Assembly (NCBI GenBank): GCA_039801085.1
Contig: JBDRTY010000003.1
Location: 83,776 to 147,775, forward strand
Source: a candidate division WOR-3 bacterium
GTDB lineage: Bacteria > Hydrothermota > Tepidihabitantia > Tepidihabitantales > Tepidihabitantaceae
DNA: 64,000 nt
Reading direction: 5' to 3'
The translations under genes and the position numbers were made by a program. This document shows positions 35,501-43,082 of the stretch, piece by piece; the first letter of the stretch is position 1; each line of letters begins with the position of its first letter. Below the pieces are notes generated by a model that did not search any database, had not been told where the DNA came from, and saw only the letters and a list, made by a program, of their open reading frames with translations.

Positions 35501-37744
35501 GTGATATCTGCCGGTTGCCTCGCGGAGTTCACCGACCCGCTCAATCAGATTAAACCGTTCAGTCGGAGTGACAAAATCGGAAGAAAGGTTCAGTGCACTT
35601 TCATAGAAAAGCCGTGCCTCATCAAACAGCAGCCACTCCTGCGCCTTTTTACCGGCTGCGAGTGCATAGCGGTATGCCTGCTCGCGATCACCACTCTGAA
35701 TCCACTGATGAGCAAGGTCAAAAAGAATCTTATCCTTTTTATCTGTATGCACCAGCTCCAGCGCCAGTGCTACCCGGCGGTGCAGTTCCCGCCGGCGCTC
35801 CTGCGGAATTCGTTCGGTGACCGCGGTCTCCAGCACTTTGCTGGAAAGAATCAGCGCTCCACGAACCTCTTCCGACTCATTGTCCCGTGAATAAAATGTC
35901 CTGAGCAATCCGAGTCCCTTCAGCCGATTGACCGCCTGAAACAGTGTCCGGTCCGGATAATTGAGCACCACCCGGAGAAATTCAATCGTAAACGGACCGG
36001 CGGTTATTGCCCCGACCTCCAGCAGTTCCCGTTCCTCCGGTGTCAGCACCTCAAGCCGGTGCCGCACCAGTTCCGCAACATTCTTGGGAATGACAAAACT
36101 TCTTAAAGAGTCTGGGGAATACCGCCAGTGTAACCCCTCGCGGAAAATCACCCCCTGCTCAATCATACTATAGATCACCTCGATCGTTGCTAGCGGATTA
36201 CCGCCACCGAATTCATAAACCCAGTCAACCAGTTCGTCAACATTATCGTCACCACCAACGATTGAAGTTACCAGCTCACGAACCGCCTCACGATCCAGAG
36301 TATCCACATCCAGGTGATAACAATACGGCCTTTCGCTCAGTTCGCTGACAAGATCCAGCAGCCTCTTTTCTCTTAGTCCGGTGATCACCAAAAGCAGCCT
36401 TTCCTGTTCTAGGCTCAATGCCAGATAACGCACAAACTCCAGACTCAGTGGATCAAAAAGTTCAAAATCATCCACCAGCAGTACCAGACTGTGGGGCACC
36501 CGATGGGAATCGGATAGCGCCTTCAACCGCCGGACCAGCTGTTCAAACAGCTGAAACTTGGACTCCTGGAAAAACTCCAAGCTAATACCTGTTTCTACCT
36601 CCTCACCTCGCCAGAGAAGGTTTATCAGACTCTCAACGAGCGACTGGGTCCGGGCACCCAGTGCCACCGGTTCAAAGGCGATAACCGTTGCCTGCTCCAG
36701 CTGGGCAAGGAACTTGAACTCCCCCAAAAGCCGGCTTTTGCCTGCACCCCGTTCCCCGGAAATAAAAACCACGCCGGGTTTACCGATAGCAGCCTCTCCC
36801 AGCAGTTCCTTCAGACGCGCAATCAGCGGGCCTCTGCCGACAAAGGCCGGTGCCAGCAAGTTCCGCCTTATTACTGAAGGCTCAACGATTGTCTGCATTC
36901 GGAACGATTCTGGCACAAGCAGTCCTGCTGATACTAATTCTTCCAGCAAATGCTCCGCACTTGCCGGCCGCCGTCTGGAGTCCGGATTGAGCAGACGCAG
37001 TACGAGATTGTCCAGCGCTGCCGGGACTGCGGGGTTGAATTTGCTCACCGGCTCAAATCCGGAATAATACTGCCGTCTCAGCCATTCCTCCAGCGAACCT
37101 CCGCTTGCCGGTCCAACCCCGGTCAGTATCTCATATAAAACCAGACCGAGAGAATACAAATCGGTTCTGCTGTCCGCCTCGCCACCCTTGAGCAGCTCCG
37201 GGGCAATGTAGCCCAGTGTACCACGCGGAGATGCTGAAGAAAAAGCCATACCCTCAACAAATCCCAGATCCAGCAGTTTCACTACCGGTTTTCCTTCATC
37301 ATCATAAACAAGAATATTAGAGGGTTTGATATCACAGTGGACCAGCCCCTCGCGGTGAATTGCATCCAATGCGGAAAGCAGTTGAATCAGCACCTCAAGC
37401 AGTGCCGGCTGGTAACCCCGGAAAAAACGGGTGATCGGCACTCCGGGAACAAACTCCATGGTGAAAAATGGGGAGTTGTCGATCGCTAGGCCGTAATCAA
37501 ACACTCGGACGATATTGGGATGCGCCAGCTGCGAAAGATAAAAAAATTCCCGACTGAGTCTTAGGCCCGCTTCCCGGGACGCATTTTTCTGTAAAACCTT
37601 TAATGCAACAATCCGGCGTCCCAGCCGGTCCTTGACTTTATAAACTTCATTAAACTCACTTCTCCCGAGCAGCTCTAACGGTTCATAGCGCTCGTTAAGC
37701 TGCCGCAGAACATTGATATTCTCCTGCCCATCAAACCCCGTCAT
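32510..37744 (-). CDS. Ser/Thr kinase - AAA - TPR - GAF - sigma-54 activator - Fis HTH regulator
   Basis: This 1744-residue cytoplasmic regulator opens with a PknB-like kinase (about 20-275; K49, E66, HCD 136-138, N143, DLG 159-161, APE), with catalytic residues present but a poor Gly loop. Next is a STAND-like AAA module with Walker A GERGAGKS (about 328), then many TPR-like helices (about 690-1200) and a GAF domain (about 1270-1415). A complete sigma-54 activator ATPase follows (Walker A GETGTGKG near 1465, GAFTGA near 1513, Walker B GGTIFLDEI), and a Fis-type helix-turn-helix ends the protein. It should remodel RNA polymerase-sigma54 in response to a signal. A near-consensus promoter gives a leader of about 3 nt. 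The adjacent sigma-54 promoter at 32337 is an obvious target. Confidence 0.93.
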   Translation of the reverse strand: MTGFDGQENINVLRQLNERYEPLELLGRSEFNEVYKVKDRLGRRIVALKVLQKNASREAGLRLSREFFYLSQLAHPNIVRVFDYGLAIDNSPFFTMEFVPGVPITRFFRGYQPALLEVLIQLLSALDAIHREGLVHCDIKPSNILVYDDEGKPVVKLLDLGFVEGMAFSSASPRGTLGYIAPELLKGGEADSRTDLYSLGLVLYEILTGVGPASGGSLEEWLRRQYYSGFEPVSKFNPAVPAALDNLVLRLLNPDSRRRPASAEHLLEELVSAGLLVPESFRMQTIVEPSVIRRNLLAPAFVGRGPLIARLKELLGEAAIGKPGVVFISGERGAGKSRLLGEFKFLAQLEQATVIAFEPVALGARTQSLVESLINLLWRGEEVETGISLEFFQESKFQLFEQLVRRLKALSDSHRVPHSLVLLVDDFELFDPLSLEFVRYLALSLEQERLLLVITGLREKRLLDLVSELSERPYCYHLDVDTLDREAVRELVTSIVGGDDNVDELVDWVYEFGGGNPLATIEVIYSMIEQGVIFREGLHWRYSPDSLRSFVIPKNVAELVRHRLEVLTPEERELLEVGAITAGPFTIEFLRVVLNYPDRTLFQAVNRLKGLGLLRTFYSRDNESEEVRGALILSSKVLETAVTERIPQERRRELHRRVALALELVHTDKKDKILFDLAHQWIQSGDREQAYRYALAAGKKAQEWLLFDEARLFYESALNLSSDFVTPTERFNLIERVGELREATGRYHEAIDSYRQGMSLAAQFTGENRMILARFLRRLGLVHQKLGEHQEALLFLNQALALLGDKSGLESARLLADLGWSYCAAGKVELAEDYLVRALRQSEFLKREHPKEANYLNGLVLYYFAVLAGARADYILALQLAEQSLDVFKSIGEQFMVSVVTQFLATLCLRRGDTHRAGEFYEEAARIQRRTGNVYYLLSSCHGLGVISYEQGEFERAERYFNEALQYAERVGYINAAFNLNLLLANVYFDQGEWNRVEVCCQRALKLSQTAGERISESGRAQLVVYSARLSSIRGDFQSAERYLATAQRLAENSQDSEQEFLVSFVHAEMELRRERLELSKEWLIRTMRSAVKVRDWRLRSLVWLLAGQFRLSTGSRADFESQLAIAAFRNRPVSLEYAGALRLAARCDAAAGRKDRSRTQFEESIKILRQFNARYELGLTLLATAELLCTDTLSLPKKLRGMPAEHYEWVRANLEEAISLFRLLGTQIELERAEQTLASLEQIFGVIQLKARQRNEYLKVFYQLSELMNSALDRDDFLNLVLDLVLSVTRAERGIIFFFHRDRLTPVAVRDVENSTVLDAEVISHSVLRKVRRRREPLISVDALTDPRFNSANSVILNKIRSLLCVPLVVGERVIGTIYLDSRLTTHLFTEEDQNLLQSVGHLIAATIERSRVYRRWYQETVLTCDDLPVDRATGIFLGRSSAIRPVLALIDKIAPTDCTVLLTGETGTGKGALARLIHSRSGRKDNKFVAVDCGTLPETLFESELFGHIRGAFTGAVRDKIGIFESANGGTIFLDEITNTTPAIQAKLLQVLEDKIIRRLGETQTRLVDVRLICATNKNLINEVNAGRFRQDLFYRMNVVTINVPPLRERVQDIIPLANYFLRICAQRLNKEINGFERDVAEAFLQYSWPGNVRELQNTIERAVIMTQNPRITLEDVGETFIHLKPSETGARGGPLTRHQLLQALEQTGGNITRAAQLLSITRRHAQRLIKRYRIKPEEFGI

Positions 37745-37753
37745 CAGTTTGCG

Positions 37754-37781
37754 ATTATAATTGCTACGCGAAACAAGTCAA
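37754..37781 (-). promoter_or_regulatory. Promoter of the sigma-54 activator gene (near-leaderless)
   Basis: TTGACT (37776-37781), 16-nt spacer, TATAAT (37754-37759) on the minus strand. The predicted start is 37747 and the ATG is at 37744. Confidence 0.75.
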
Positions 37782-37814
37782 TAGTAACTTGCCCGTCAAC
37801 TTAACCGCAACCAA

Positions 37815-39251
37815 CTACCGGACAACCACCAGCCGTCGCACTTCCTGTCCACTCGCCTGATCAGAAAACATAAAATACACCCCGGGTGTCAGCTGTGGAA
37901 CTCCATTTCTGCTCCGCTCGAACCTCCAAACCCGGCTGCCGGTAATATCAAACAGCATACCCGACTCCACTTTAGCACTGCTCTCAAATCCTTTCCGGAC
38001 TAATGTCGCACGACATTTCTCAGATTCAGAATAAACAGAACTTTCTTCCAATCCCTGTGCCGGCGTTGCCCATGCGTAATATATCTCCGCATTACCATCA
38101 CGGTAATCGGTCCAGACCGCATACACATTGCCCGGTGCTTCAGCATTACCACTGGCGATTGAAGGACGCTCACGGGTATTAACGGTATCAGTAACCTCAA
38201 CCGGAGGACTCCAAGAACCATTAGTGGACCGTTCTGCATAACGAATCTGAGGAACAACCGGCGAGCCAGCGGTCCTGCCTGACCAGATGGCGTGCACCCT
38301 CCCGTCCAAGGTCGCTATGATCTGCCCCAGTTCCTGATCCAGCGTATCCCCGCAACCGGAAACGGTATCTGCGGGCTGCCAGCCGGTCTGATTCCGCCAG
38401 CGATGCACAATCCTCCTCACTAGGTCCTGGGCACCATAACACTGCCACAGCACATGCGGACAACCGGTTACCGGACTGACCGCAATTGAAGGATACATCT
38501 GATGCCGTTCCCCCTGAGAAACATCCTCAGTTGGACCCCATACCGTATCGGTCCGGACCTTGTAGAAGACATCGTAATAGCCGCTCGTCCCCTGTCTGCC
38601 ATACCAGATCACATGCACACGGTTGTCCGGTCCGCCCGCCACAGCCGGATATGCCTTGTAATTACTTCCACCTTCAATTACAACCGGCGTCCGCCACAGG
38701 GTATCAACCTTCTCCCGATGAACAATCGCCGTTCCTTCCAACCAGACCACATGGATATGCTGATCCGGTGTAACCGTGACGGTAGCGCACTCCTTCGTTA
38801 CTGTCGGCGCGCTCACTGATAGCAAACGGGAGTTCTGATCCCAGCCTGACTCCGGAGTCCAGGTTTTGAGATAGATATAATCATCGGTCACATCATCCGG
38901 TCCTGAGGTCCAGACCGCATAAATCCTGCCGGCAGAATCGCACGCCAGCGAGACATGCTTGGAGTTCAAATTCTGATTATAAAGATCGGCCGAAATCATC
39001 GTATCCGGTGTCCAGCCGCTGCCCGGCTCCCAGCGTTTATAGTAAATCTGGAAACGGTAGGTTCCCAGCCCGGAGTTCATGACATACCAGGCGACATGAA
39101 CCCTGCCTGCGGGGTCCACCACAATCCGGCGCTGAGTACTCCAGTAGGAATAGTCTGAATAATTATTATTTGTCAACCGGATTTCGGGCTGCCACTCGGT
39201 TGCCAGCAATCCGGCACTGGCTATTATCAGCGACAGAACTAGCTTCTTCAT
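37815..39251 (-). CDS. Secreted BNR/sialidase-like beta-propeller protein with C-terminal sorting domain
   Basis: The 478-residue protein has a signal peptide (KKLVLSLIIASAGLLA), then a propeller of repeated VDPAGRVHVAWY / CDSAGRIYAVWTS / GPDNRVHVIWYG blades. The C-terminal domain has DITGSRVWRF, PGVYFMF and final RRLVVVR, a type IX-like sorting signal also present in the two propeller proteins at the right end. No catalytic Asp boxes of true sialidases are evident. ATG 39251 is chosen because GGAGG lies 5 nt before it; the ATG four codons earlier overlaps that Shine-Dalgarno. Confidence 0.85.
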   Translation of the reverse strand: MKKLVLSLIIASAGLLATEWQPEIRLTNNNYSDYSYWSTQRRIVVDPAGRVHVAWYVMNSGLGTYRFQIYYKRWEPGSGWTPDTMISADLYNQNLNSKHVSLACDSAGRIYAVWTSGPDDVTDDYIYLKTWTPESGWDQNSRLLSVSAPTVTKECATVTVTPDQHIHVVWLEGTAIVHREKVDTLWRTPVVIEGGSNYKAYPAVAGGPDNRVHVIWYGRQGTSGYYDVFYKVRTDTVWGPTEDVSQGERHQMYPSIAVSPVTGCPHVLWQCYGAQDLVRRIVHRWRNQTGWQPADTVSGCGDTLDQELGQIIATLDGRVHAIWSGRTAGSPVVPQIRYAERSTNGSWSPPVEVTDTVNTRERPSIASGNAEAPGNVYAVWTDYRDGNAEIYYAWATPAQGLEESSVYSESEKCRATLVRKGFESSAKVESGMLFDITGSRVWRFERSRNGVPQLTPGVYFMFSDQASGQEVRRLVVVR

Positions 39252-39445
39252 ATATTCCTCCATGTCCTTGATATTTGGCTAACATAAAATTACCAATTTA
39301 TTTTAAATCAAGAACCAGTCTTTGCAATTTTTTGACAAACAATATGCTCCGGAATTGCCATACCGCTTGCATACCGGAAATCCACCAGCTTTACTCGTAC
39401 CGTCACCTTAGCAACTGAAAAAATGACGCTTCCAATTTATTACCA

Positions 39446-39473
39446 TTGACACATCCGCAGGCTTGTCTATAAT
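39446..39473 (+). promoter_or_regulatory. Consensus promoter of smpB operon (leaderless type)
   Basis: TTGACA (39446-39451), 16-nt spacer, TATAAT (39468-39473): both boxes are perfect. The predicted start is 39480, the G of a GTG that is the second codon after ATG 39477. Confidence 0.85.
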
Positions 39474-39476
39474 CAG

Positions 39477-39917
39477 ATGGTGAAGGTCGTGGCAACCAAC
39501 CGCAAGGCGCTGCGTGACTATACCGTTTTCGAGAAAATGGAGGCGGGCATCGCCCTGACTGGCACTGAGGTCAAGTCACTGCGGGAAGGCGGCGCCTCAC
39601 TTGACGGCGGTTATGCGATAATTGAAAATGGGGAGGCATTTCTCTGTGATGTCAGTATCGCCCCCTACCGTCAGGGCAACATCTTCAACCGTGACCCGCG
39701 GCGCCGGCGCAAACTGTTGTTACACAAGGATGAAATCAAACGGCTCTTCGGTAAAACCACCTTGCGCGGATTTACCTTGATTCCGCTCCGGCTCTATTTC
39801 AACGATCGCGGCATCGCCAAGGTGGAACTGGCGCTCTGCAAGGGCAAGAAGGCGATTGACCGCCGGGAGGAACTGAAGAAACGGGCAATGGAACGGGAGG
39901 AACGGCGATGGCGATGA
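39477..39917 (+). CDS. smpB: SsrA-binding protein SmpB
   Basis: The 146-residue protein binds tmRNA and brings it to stalled ribosomes in trans-translation. It matches the family throughout: NRKALRDYTVFEKMEAGIALTGTEVKSLREG, the YRQGNIFNRDPRRRRKLLLHK segment and the basic C-terminal tail KGKKAIDRREELKKR. Length is normal. Translation could begin at ATG 39477 or at GTG 39480, where the promoter places the mRNA 5' end; no Shine-Dalgarno exists. The 3' end overlaps the amidase gene by 10 nt. Confidence 0.95.
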   Translation: MVKVVATNRKALRDYTVFEKMEAGIALTGTEVKSLREGGASLDGGYAIIENGEAFLCDVSIAPYRQGNIFNRDPRRRRKLLLHKDEIKRLFGKTTLRGFTLIPLRLYFNDRGIAKVELALCKGKKAIDRREELKKRAMEREERRWR

Positions 39918-41314
39918 AAAAGTTATTTCTCCTTCTCTTGCTTTTATGGAGCATTATTACTTACGCTGTTCCCCAGAAAATTATTAATGGCATTGATTAC
40001 CTGTCTCTCGCTGGCATCACCGCTCAGCTCAACGGCCGGTGCTGGCGAATTACAGTGAACGGAAATGCAACCCGTTTTGTTACCATCCTCCCGCCGCCCG
40101 CTGACTCCAGCAGCCGGCTTGATAACGGGCGCTTGGAATATACTTTTATACCGGACAGTAATTTTGTGATTCACAACTCCCGGAAGCTGAAACTGCCCCT
40201 GCCCGCCATTGTTGACTCGGGTGAACTCTATCTGCCGGCAGTTGTTGCTGCTGCTCTATTTCCGGAACTGGATGTACCGGTTCTCTCCACGATCGAAACT
40301 GATCGCAGAAGCGATACTCTGATTCTGCGGTTGCTTTTAAACCCGCTCCAAACCAGAAATTCGCCGCTGGTTTTCTTCAGCCAGAAAAATTCCTCGCTTG
40401 AATACCGGCTGATTCTTGGCTGCCGAATGGACTCAGTTTTCATCCAGCAGTTGCGACTGTTATCGCTTACCAGTTCCACCCTGCTTAACGGTATCAAACC
40501 CGACTCGGGCACGGTCGGCACCAGCCTTGTCTGCACCTTCCGCCAGCCGGTATCAGAAAAAATTGTCCCCTTGGCGAATGGACTTGAACTCCACCTGACA
40601 CCACTGCCCAAACGCCGGGTTACCAGAATTATTATTGATCCCGGTCATGGTGGTAAAGACCCGGGAGCAATCGGCAGAACTGGAACACAGGAAAAGGAAA
40701 TCGTCCTCGATATCGCCCGCCGAGTCGGTGAACGGCTGAAAAATCAGGGCTTTGAGGTGTATTTCACCCGTGATTGCGACCAGTATGTGTCACTTGCCGA
40801 ACGGGCAGAAAAGGCGGTAAAAACTGCAAGCCAGATATTCGTCAGCATCCACGCCAACTGGTCGGAAAACCGCTCCGCATCCGGGCTTGAAACCTACTTT
40901 CTCTCAGAGGCAAAGACCGACTGGGAACGGGCAGTTGCCACCCGTGAAAATGAAGTATTTGAGCGGGAAATCGCCAACCCGTTCATCAGCAAAAACGATC
41001 CGGTATCACTGATTCTCGCCGATCTTGCCCAGCATGAATTTCTCTATGAATCCAGCATCCTCGCATTGCGGATTCAGGAAGCCGGACTTGACCTGGTGCG
41101 CACCCAGGACCGGGGGGTCCGGCAGGCAAACTTTTATGTTTTGCGCAACATCTTCATGCCCGCGGTTCTTGTGGAGTGCGGTTTCTTGAGCAACCGCCAG
41201 GAGGAGCAGGCACTGCGCAAACCGGAATACCGGGCAAAACTCGCCCGTGCCATCGCTGCCGGCATTATCGGCTTTGCCAAAGAATACGAACTCCGGCTCA
41301 ACGGGAACCACTAA
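39908..41314 (+). CDS. N-acetylmuramoyl-L-alanine amidase (Amidase_3)
   Basis: The 468-residue periplasmic zinc hydrolase cleaves the amide bond between MurNAc and the peptide stem. A signal peptide (KKLFLLLLLLWSIITYA) leads into an N-terminal beta-rich AMIN-like region (about 30-225). The catalytic domain is IIIDPGHGGKDPGAIGRTGTQEKEIVLDIA with zinc ligands His and Glu, IFVSIHANW with the third His, and the C-terminal VLVECGFLSN Glu. GGAGG lies 7 nt before ATG 39908. It overlaps smpB and touches the rluD start (TAATG), so the operon is tight. Confidence 0.93.
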   Translation: MAMKKLFLLLLLLWSIITYAVPQKIINGIDYLSLAGITAQLNGRCWRITVNGNATRFVTILPPPADSSSRLDNGRLEYTFIPDSNFVIHNSRKLKLPLPAIVDSGELYLPAVVAAALFPELDVPVLSTIETDRRSDTLILRLLLNPLQTRNSPLVFFSQKNSSLEYRLILGCRMDSVFIQQLRLLSLTSSTLLNGIKPDSGTVGTSLVCTFRQPVSEKIVPLANGLELHLTPLPKRRVTRIIIDPGHGGKDPGAIGRTGTQEKEIVLDIARRVGERLKNQGFEVYFTRDCDQYVSLAERAEKAVKTASQIFVSIHANWSENRSASGLETYFLSEAKTDWERAVATRENEVFEREIANPFISKNDPVSLILADLAQHEFLYESSILALRIQEAGLDLVRTQDRGVRQANFYVLRNIFMPAVLVECGFLSNRQEEQALRKPEYRAKLARAIAAGIIGFAKEYELRLNGNH

Positions 41315-42312
41315 TGGCAACCTCTGCAACAATCAAGCGATTCCAGCGCATTGCCTCGCAGCGGCTCTGGGGTAAACGGCTGGATGTGTATCTTGTCCTT
41401 TCCGGACTCGGCGTTTCCCGGACCCGGGCGGCATCCCTGATTACCGCCGGCAAGGTACTGGTTAACGGTCAGACAGTCAAACCCAGCTACCGGGTGAAAC
41501 CTGGCGATCTGATTACCGCCGAGTTTGAATACGAACCGGAGCTGACCATCGAGCCGGAACCGATGGAGCTGAATATTGTGTATGAAGATGAAGATGTAAT
41601 TGTAATCGATAAACCGGCAGGAGTAGTGGTCCATCCGGCACGGGGAAACCGTTCGGGTACACTGGTTCAGGGACTGCTCTTTCACTGTCAGCACCTGCCG
41701 CTGCGACCGGACTCGCCGCTGCGTCCCGGTGTCGTCCATCGCCTCGACAAGGATACAACCGGACTGCTGATGTTTGCCAAAACTGATGAAGCCCTGCGCA
41801 GTCTCTCTACGCAGATCGAACACCGGACCGTTCTGCGGGAATACCTCTGTTTTGCCTGGGGCGATTTCGAGCTGTCCAGCGGCACGATTGATGCTCCAAT
41901 CGGCCGGCACACGATCGACCGTCAGCGAATGGCAGTCACGCCGTTTTCAGCCCGGACCGCGATCACCAGTTATGAAGTTCTGCGCCGGTATAATGTCTGC
42001 ACCTATCTCCGCCTGCGTCTGCGCACCGGCAGAACGCACCAGATCCGGGTTCACCTCCAGCATATCAATCATCCAGTAGTCGGGGATCCGGATTACGGTG
42101 GCAGAAGTCTTGCGGTGCTCACCCAGCGGGAACATATCCCGTTACACCAAGAAATCCTCACCCGGATTAAACGTCAGGCACTCCATGCAGCCCGACTCGG
42201 CTTCACCCACCCCCGCACCCGCAGATTCTTAGAATTCACTTCGCCTTTGCCCAAAGATATGGAGCAGCTGCTTCTGTTTCTGGAAGAAACAGCCCGGGAG
42301 CATCGACTGTGA
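41314..42312 (+). CDS. RluA/RluD-family pseudouridine synthase
   Basis: The 332-residue enzyme converts uridines in rRNA or tRNA to pseudouridine. It has an N-terminal S4 RNA-binding domain (LDVYLVLSGLGVSRTRAASLITAGKVLVNG) and the catalytic motif HRLDKDTTGLL with the nucleophilic Asp. RTGRTHQIRVHL and a GDPDYGG segment follow. It is RluD-like in length and order. ATG 41314 shares its A with the amidase stop codon; a longer frame running back into the amidase gene has no support. Which base it modifies cannot be told. Confidence 0.92.
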   Translation: MATSATIKRFQRIASQRLWGKRLDVYLVLSGLGVSRTRAASLITAGKVLVNGQTVKPSYRVKPGDLITAEFEYEPELTIEPEPMELNIVYEDEDVIVIDKPAGVVVHPARGNRSGTLVQGLLFHCQHLPLRPDSPLRPGVVHRLDKDTTGLLMFAKTDEALRSLSTQIEHRTVLREYLCFAWGDFELSSGTIDAPIGRHTIDRQRMAVTPFSARTAITSYEVLRRYNVCTYLRLRLRTGRTHQIRVHLQHINHPVVGDPDYGGRSLAVLTQREHIPLHQEILTRIKRQALHAARLGFTHPRTRRFLEFTSPLPKDMEQLLLFLEETAREHRL

Positions 42313-43058
42313 AACTCAAGTTCACCCTCCTGCTGTTGCTGTTTGCCGTCTGCACTCCGCCTCAAAATCCATTCCCGGAGCTCACACCGCCGGGCTGGAT
42401 TGACGGAGAAACCTCGGTCTTTTCAGTCCGGCGCAACGACTCGCTGGTGTTCCGACGCACTATTACTGTTGAACTGGACGAAGAGGCAGGCGAACCGGTA
42501 CTCGTATTTAGAAGCGTTGTGGAATCGGAATCCGCACCCTTCTTCTTCCTGGACTCCACCATTTTCACCCTCACCCGCTATACTTTGAAACCCTGCTGGC
42601 TTTACCGGGCGGTTGCCAGTGAAATATCCATTTCTGAAGTAGAAGTAACATTTGACGCTGACGCCATCACTCTCCAGAAAAATACGATTGATGGCACCAG
42701 TAAACTGACGCTCAAACCCGTTCCTTACAGCTACTGCATGGAGATGCTGCCGATGCTGCTGCGTGCAGTACCGCTCGATCCCGGGCTGAAGTTTACTCTC
42801 AGCGGGATCATTCCGCTGGAAATGCGTACCCAGCCAGTTCAGGTTAAGATACTGGGCACCAGACTCGTCGCCACACCCTTGGGGGAAATTCTGTGCCGGG
42901 AAATCGAAACTGCAACCCGGGGCCGAACGGTGCGTCTGCTCTATGAGCTCGCTGACCCTCACCGGCTGGTTGCCATTCGGGATGAGGAAAATTCAACTGA
43001 AACCGTGCTCAGCCAGTTCTTTATCCGAGAACCACAGACGACACTGCCTGAAGAGTAA
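42309..43058 (+). CDS. Lipoprotein, DUF3108-like
   Basis: The 249-residue protein has a lipobox (LLLLFAVC, Cys15) and a beta-rich domain (GETSVFSVRRNDSLVFRRTITVE, TRYTLKPCWLYRA, YELADPHRLVAIRDE). This resembles DUF3108 lipoproteins in rhythm, not in any certain motif. The start is GTG, overlapping the rluD stop (GTGA) with GGGAG upstream. It is the last gene of the smpB operon and convergent with glmS; the 24-bp gap shows no terminator. Confidence 0.7.
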   Translation: MKLKFTLLLLLFAVCTPPQNPFPELTPPGWIDGETSVFSVRRNDSLVFRRTITVELDEEAGEPVLVFRSVVESESAPFFFLDSTIFTLTRYTLKPCWLYRAVASEISISEVEVTFDADAITLQKNTIDGTSKLTLKPVPYSYCMEMLPMLLRAVPLDPGLKFTLSGIIPLEMRTQPVQVKILGTRLVATPLGEILCREIETATRGRTVRLLYELADPHRLVAIRDEENSTETVLSQFFIREPQTTLPEE

Positions 43059-43082
43059 CAGGACAGCGACAACGCCTCATGC

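Noticed and set aside
41176..41313. 46-codon N-terminal extension of the pseudouridine synthase
   Set aside because: It overlaps the conserved end of the amidase in another frame; ATG 41314 with a TAATG junction fits the family N-terminus.
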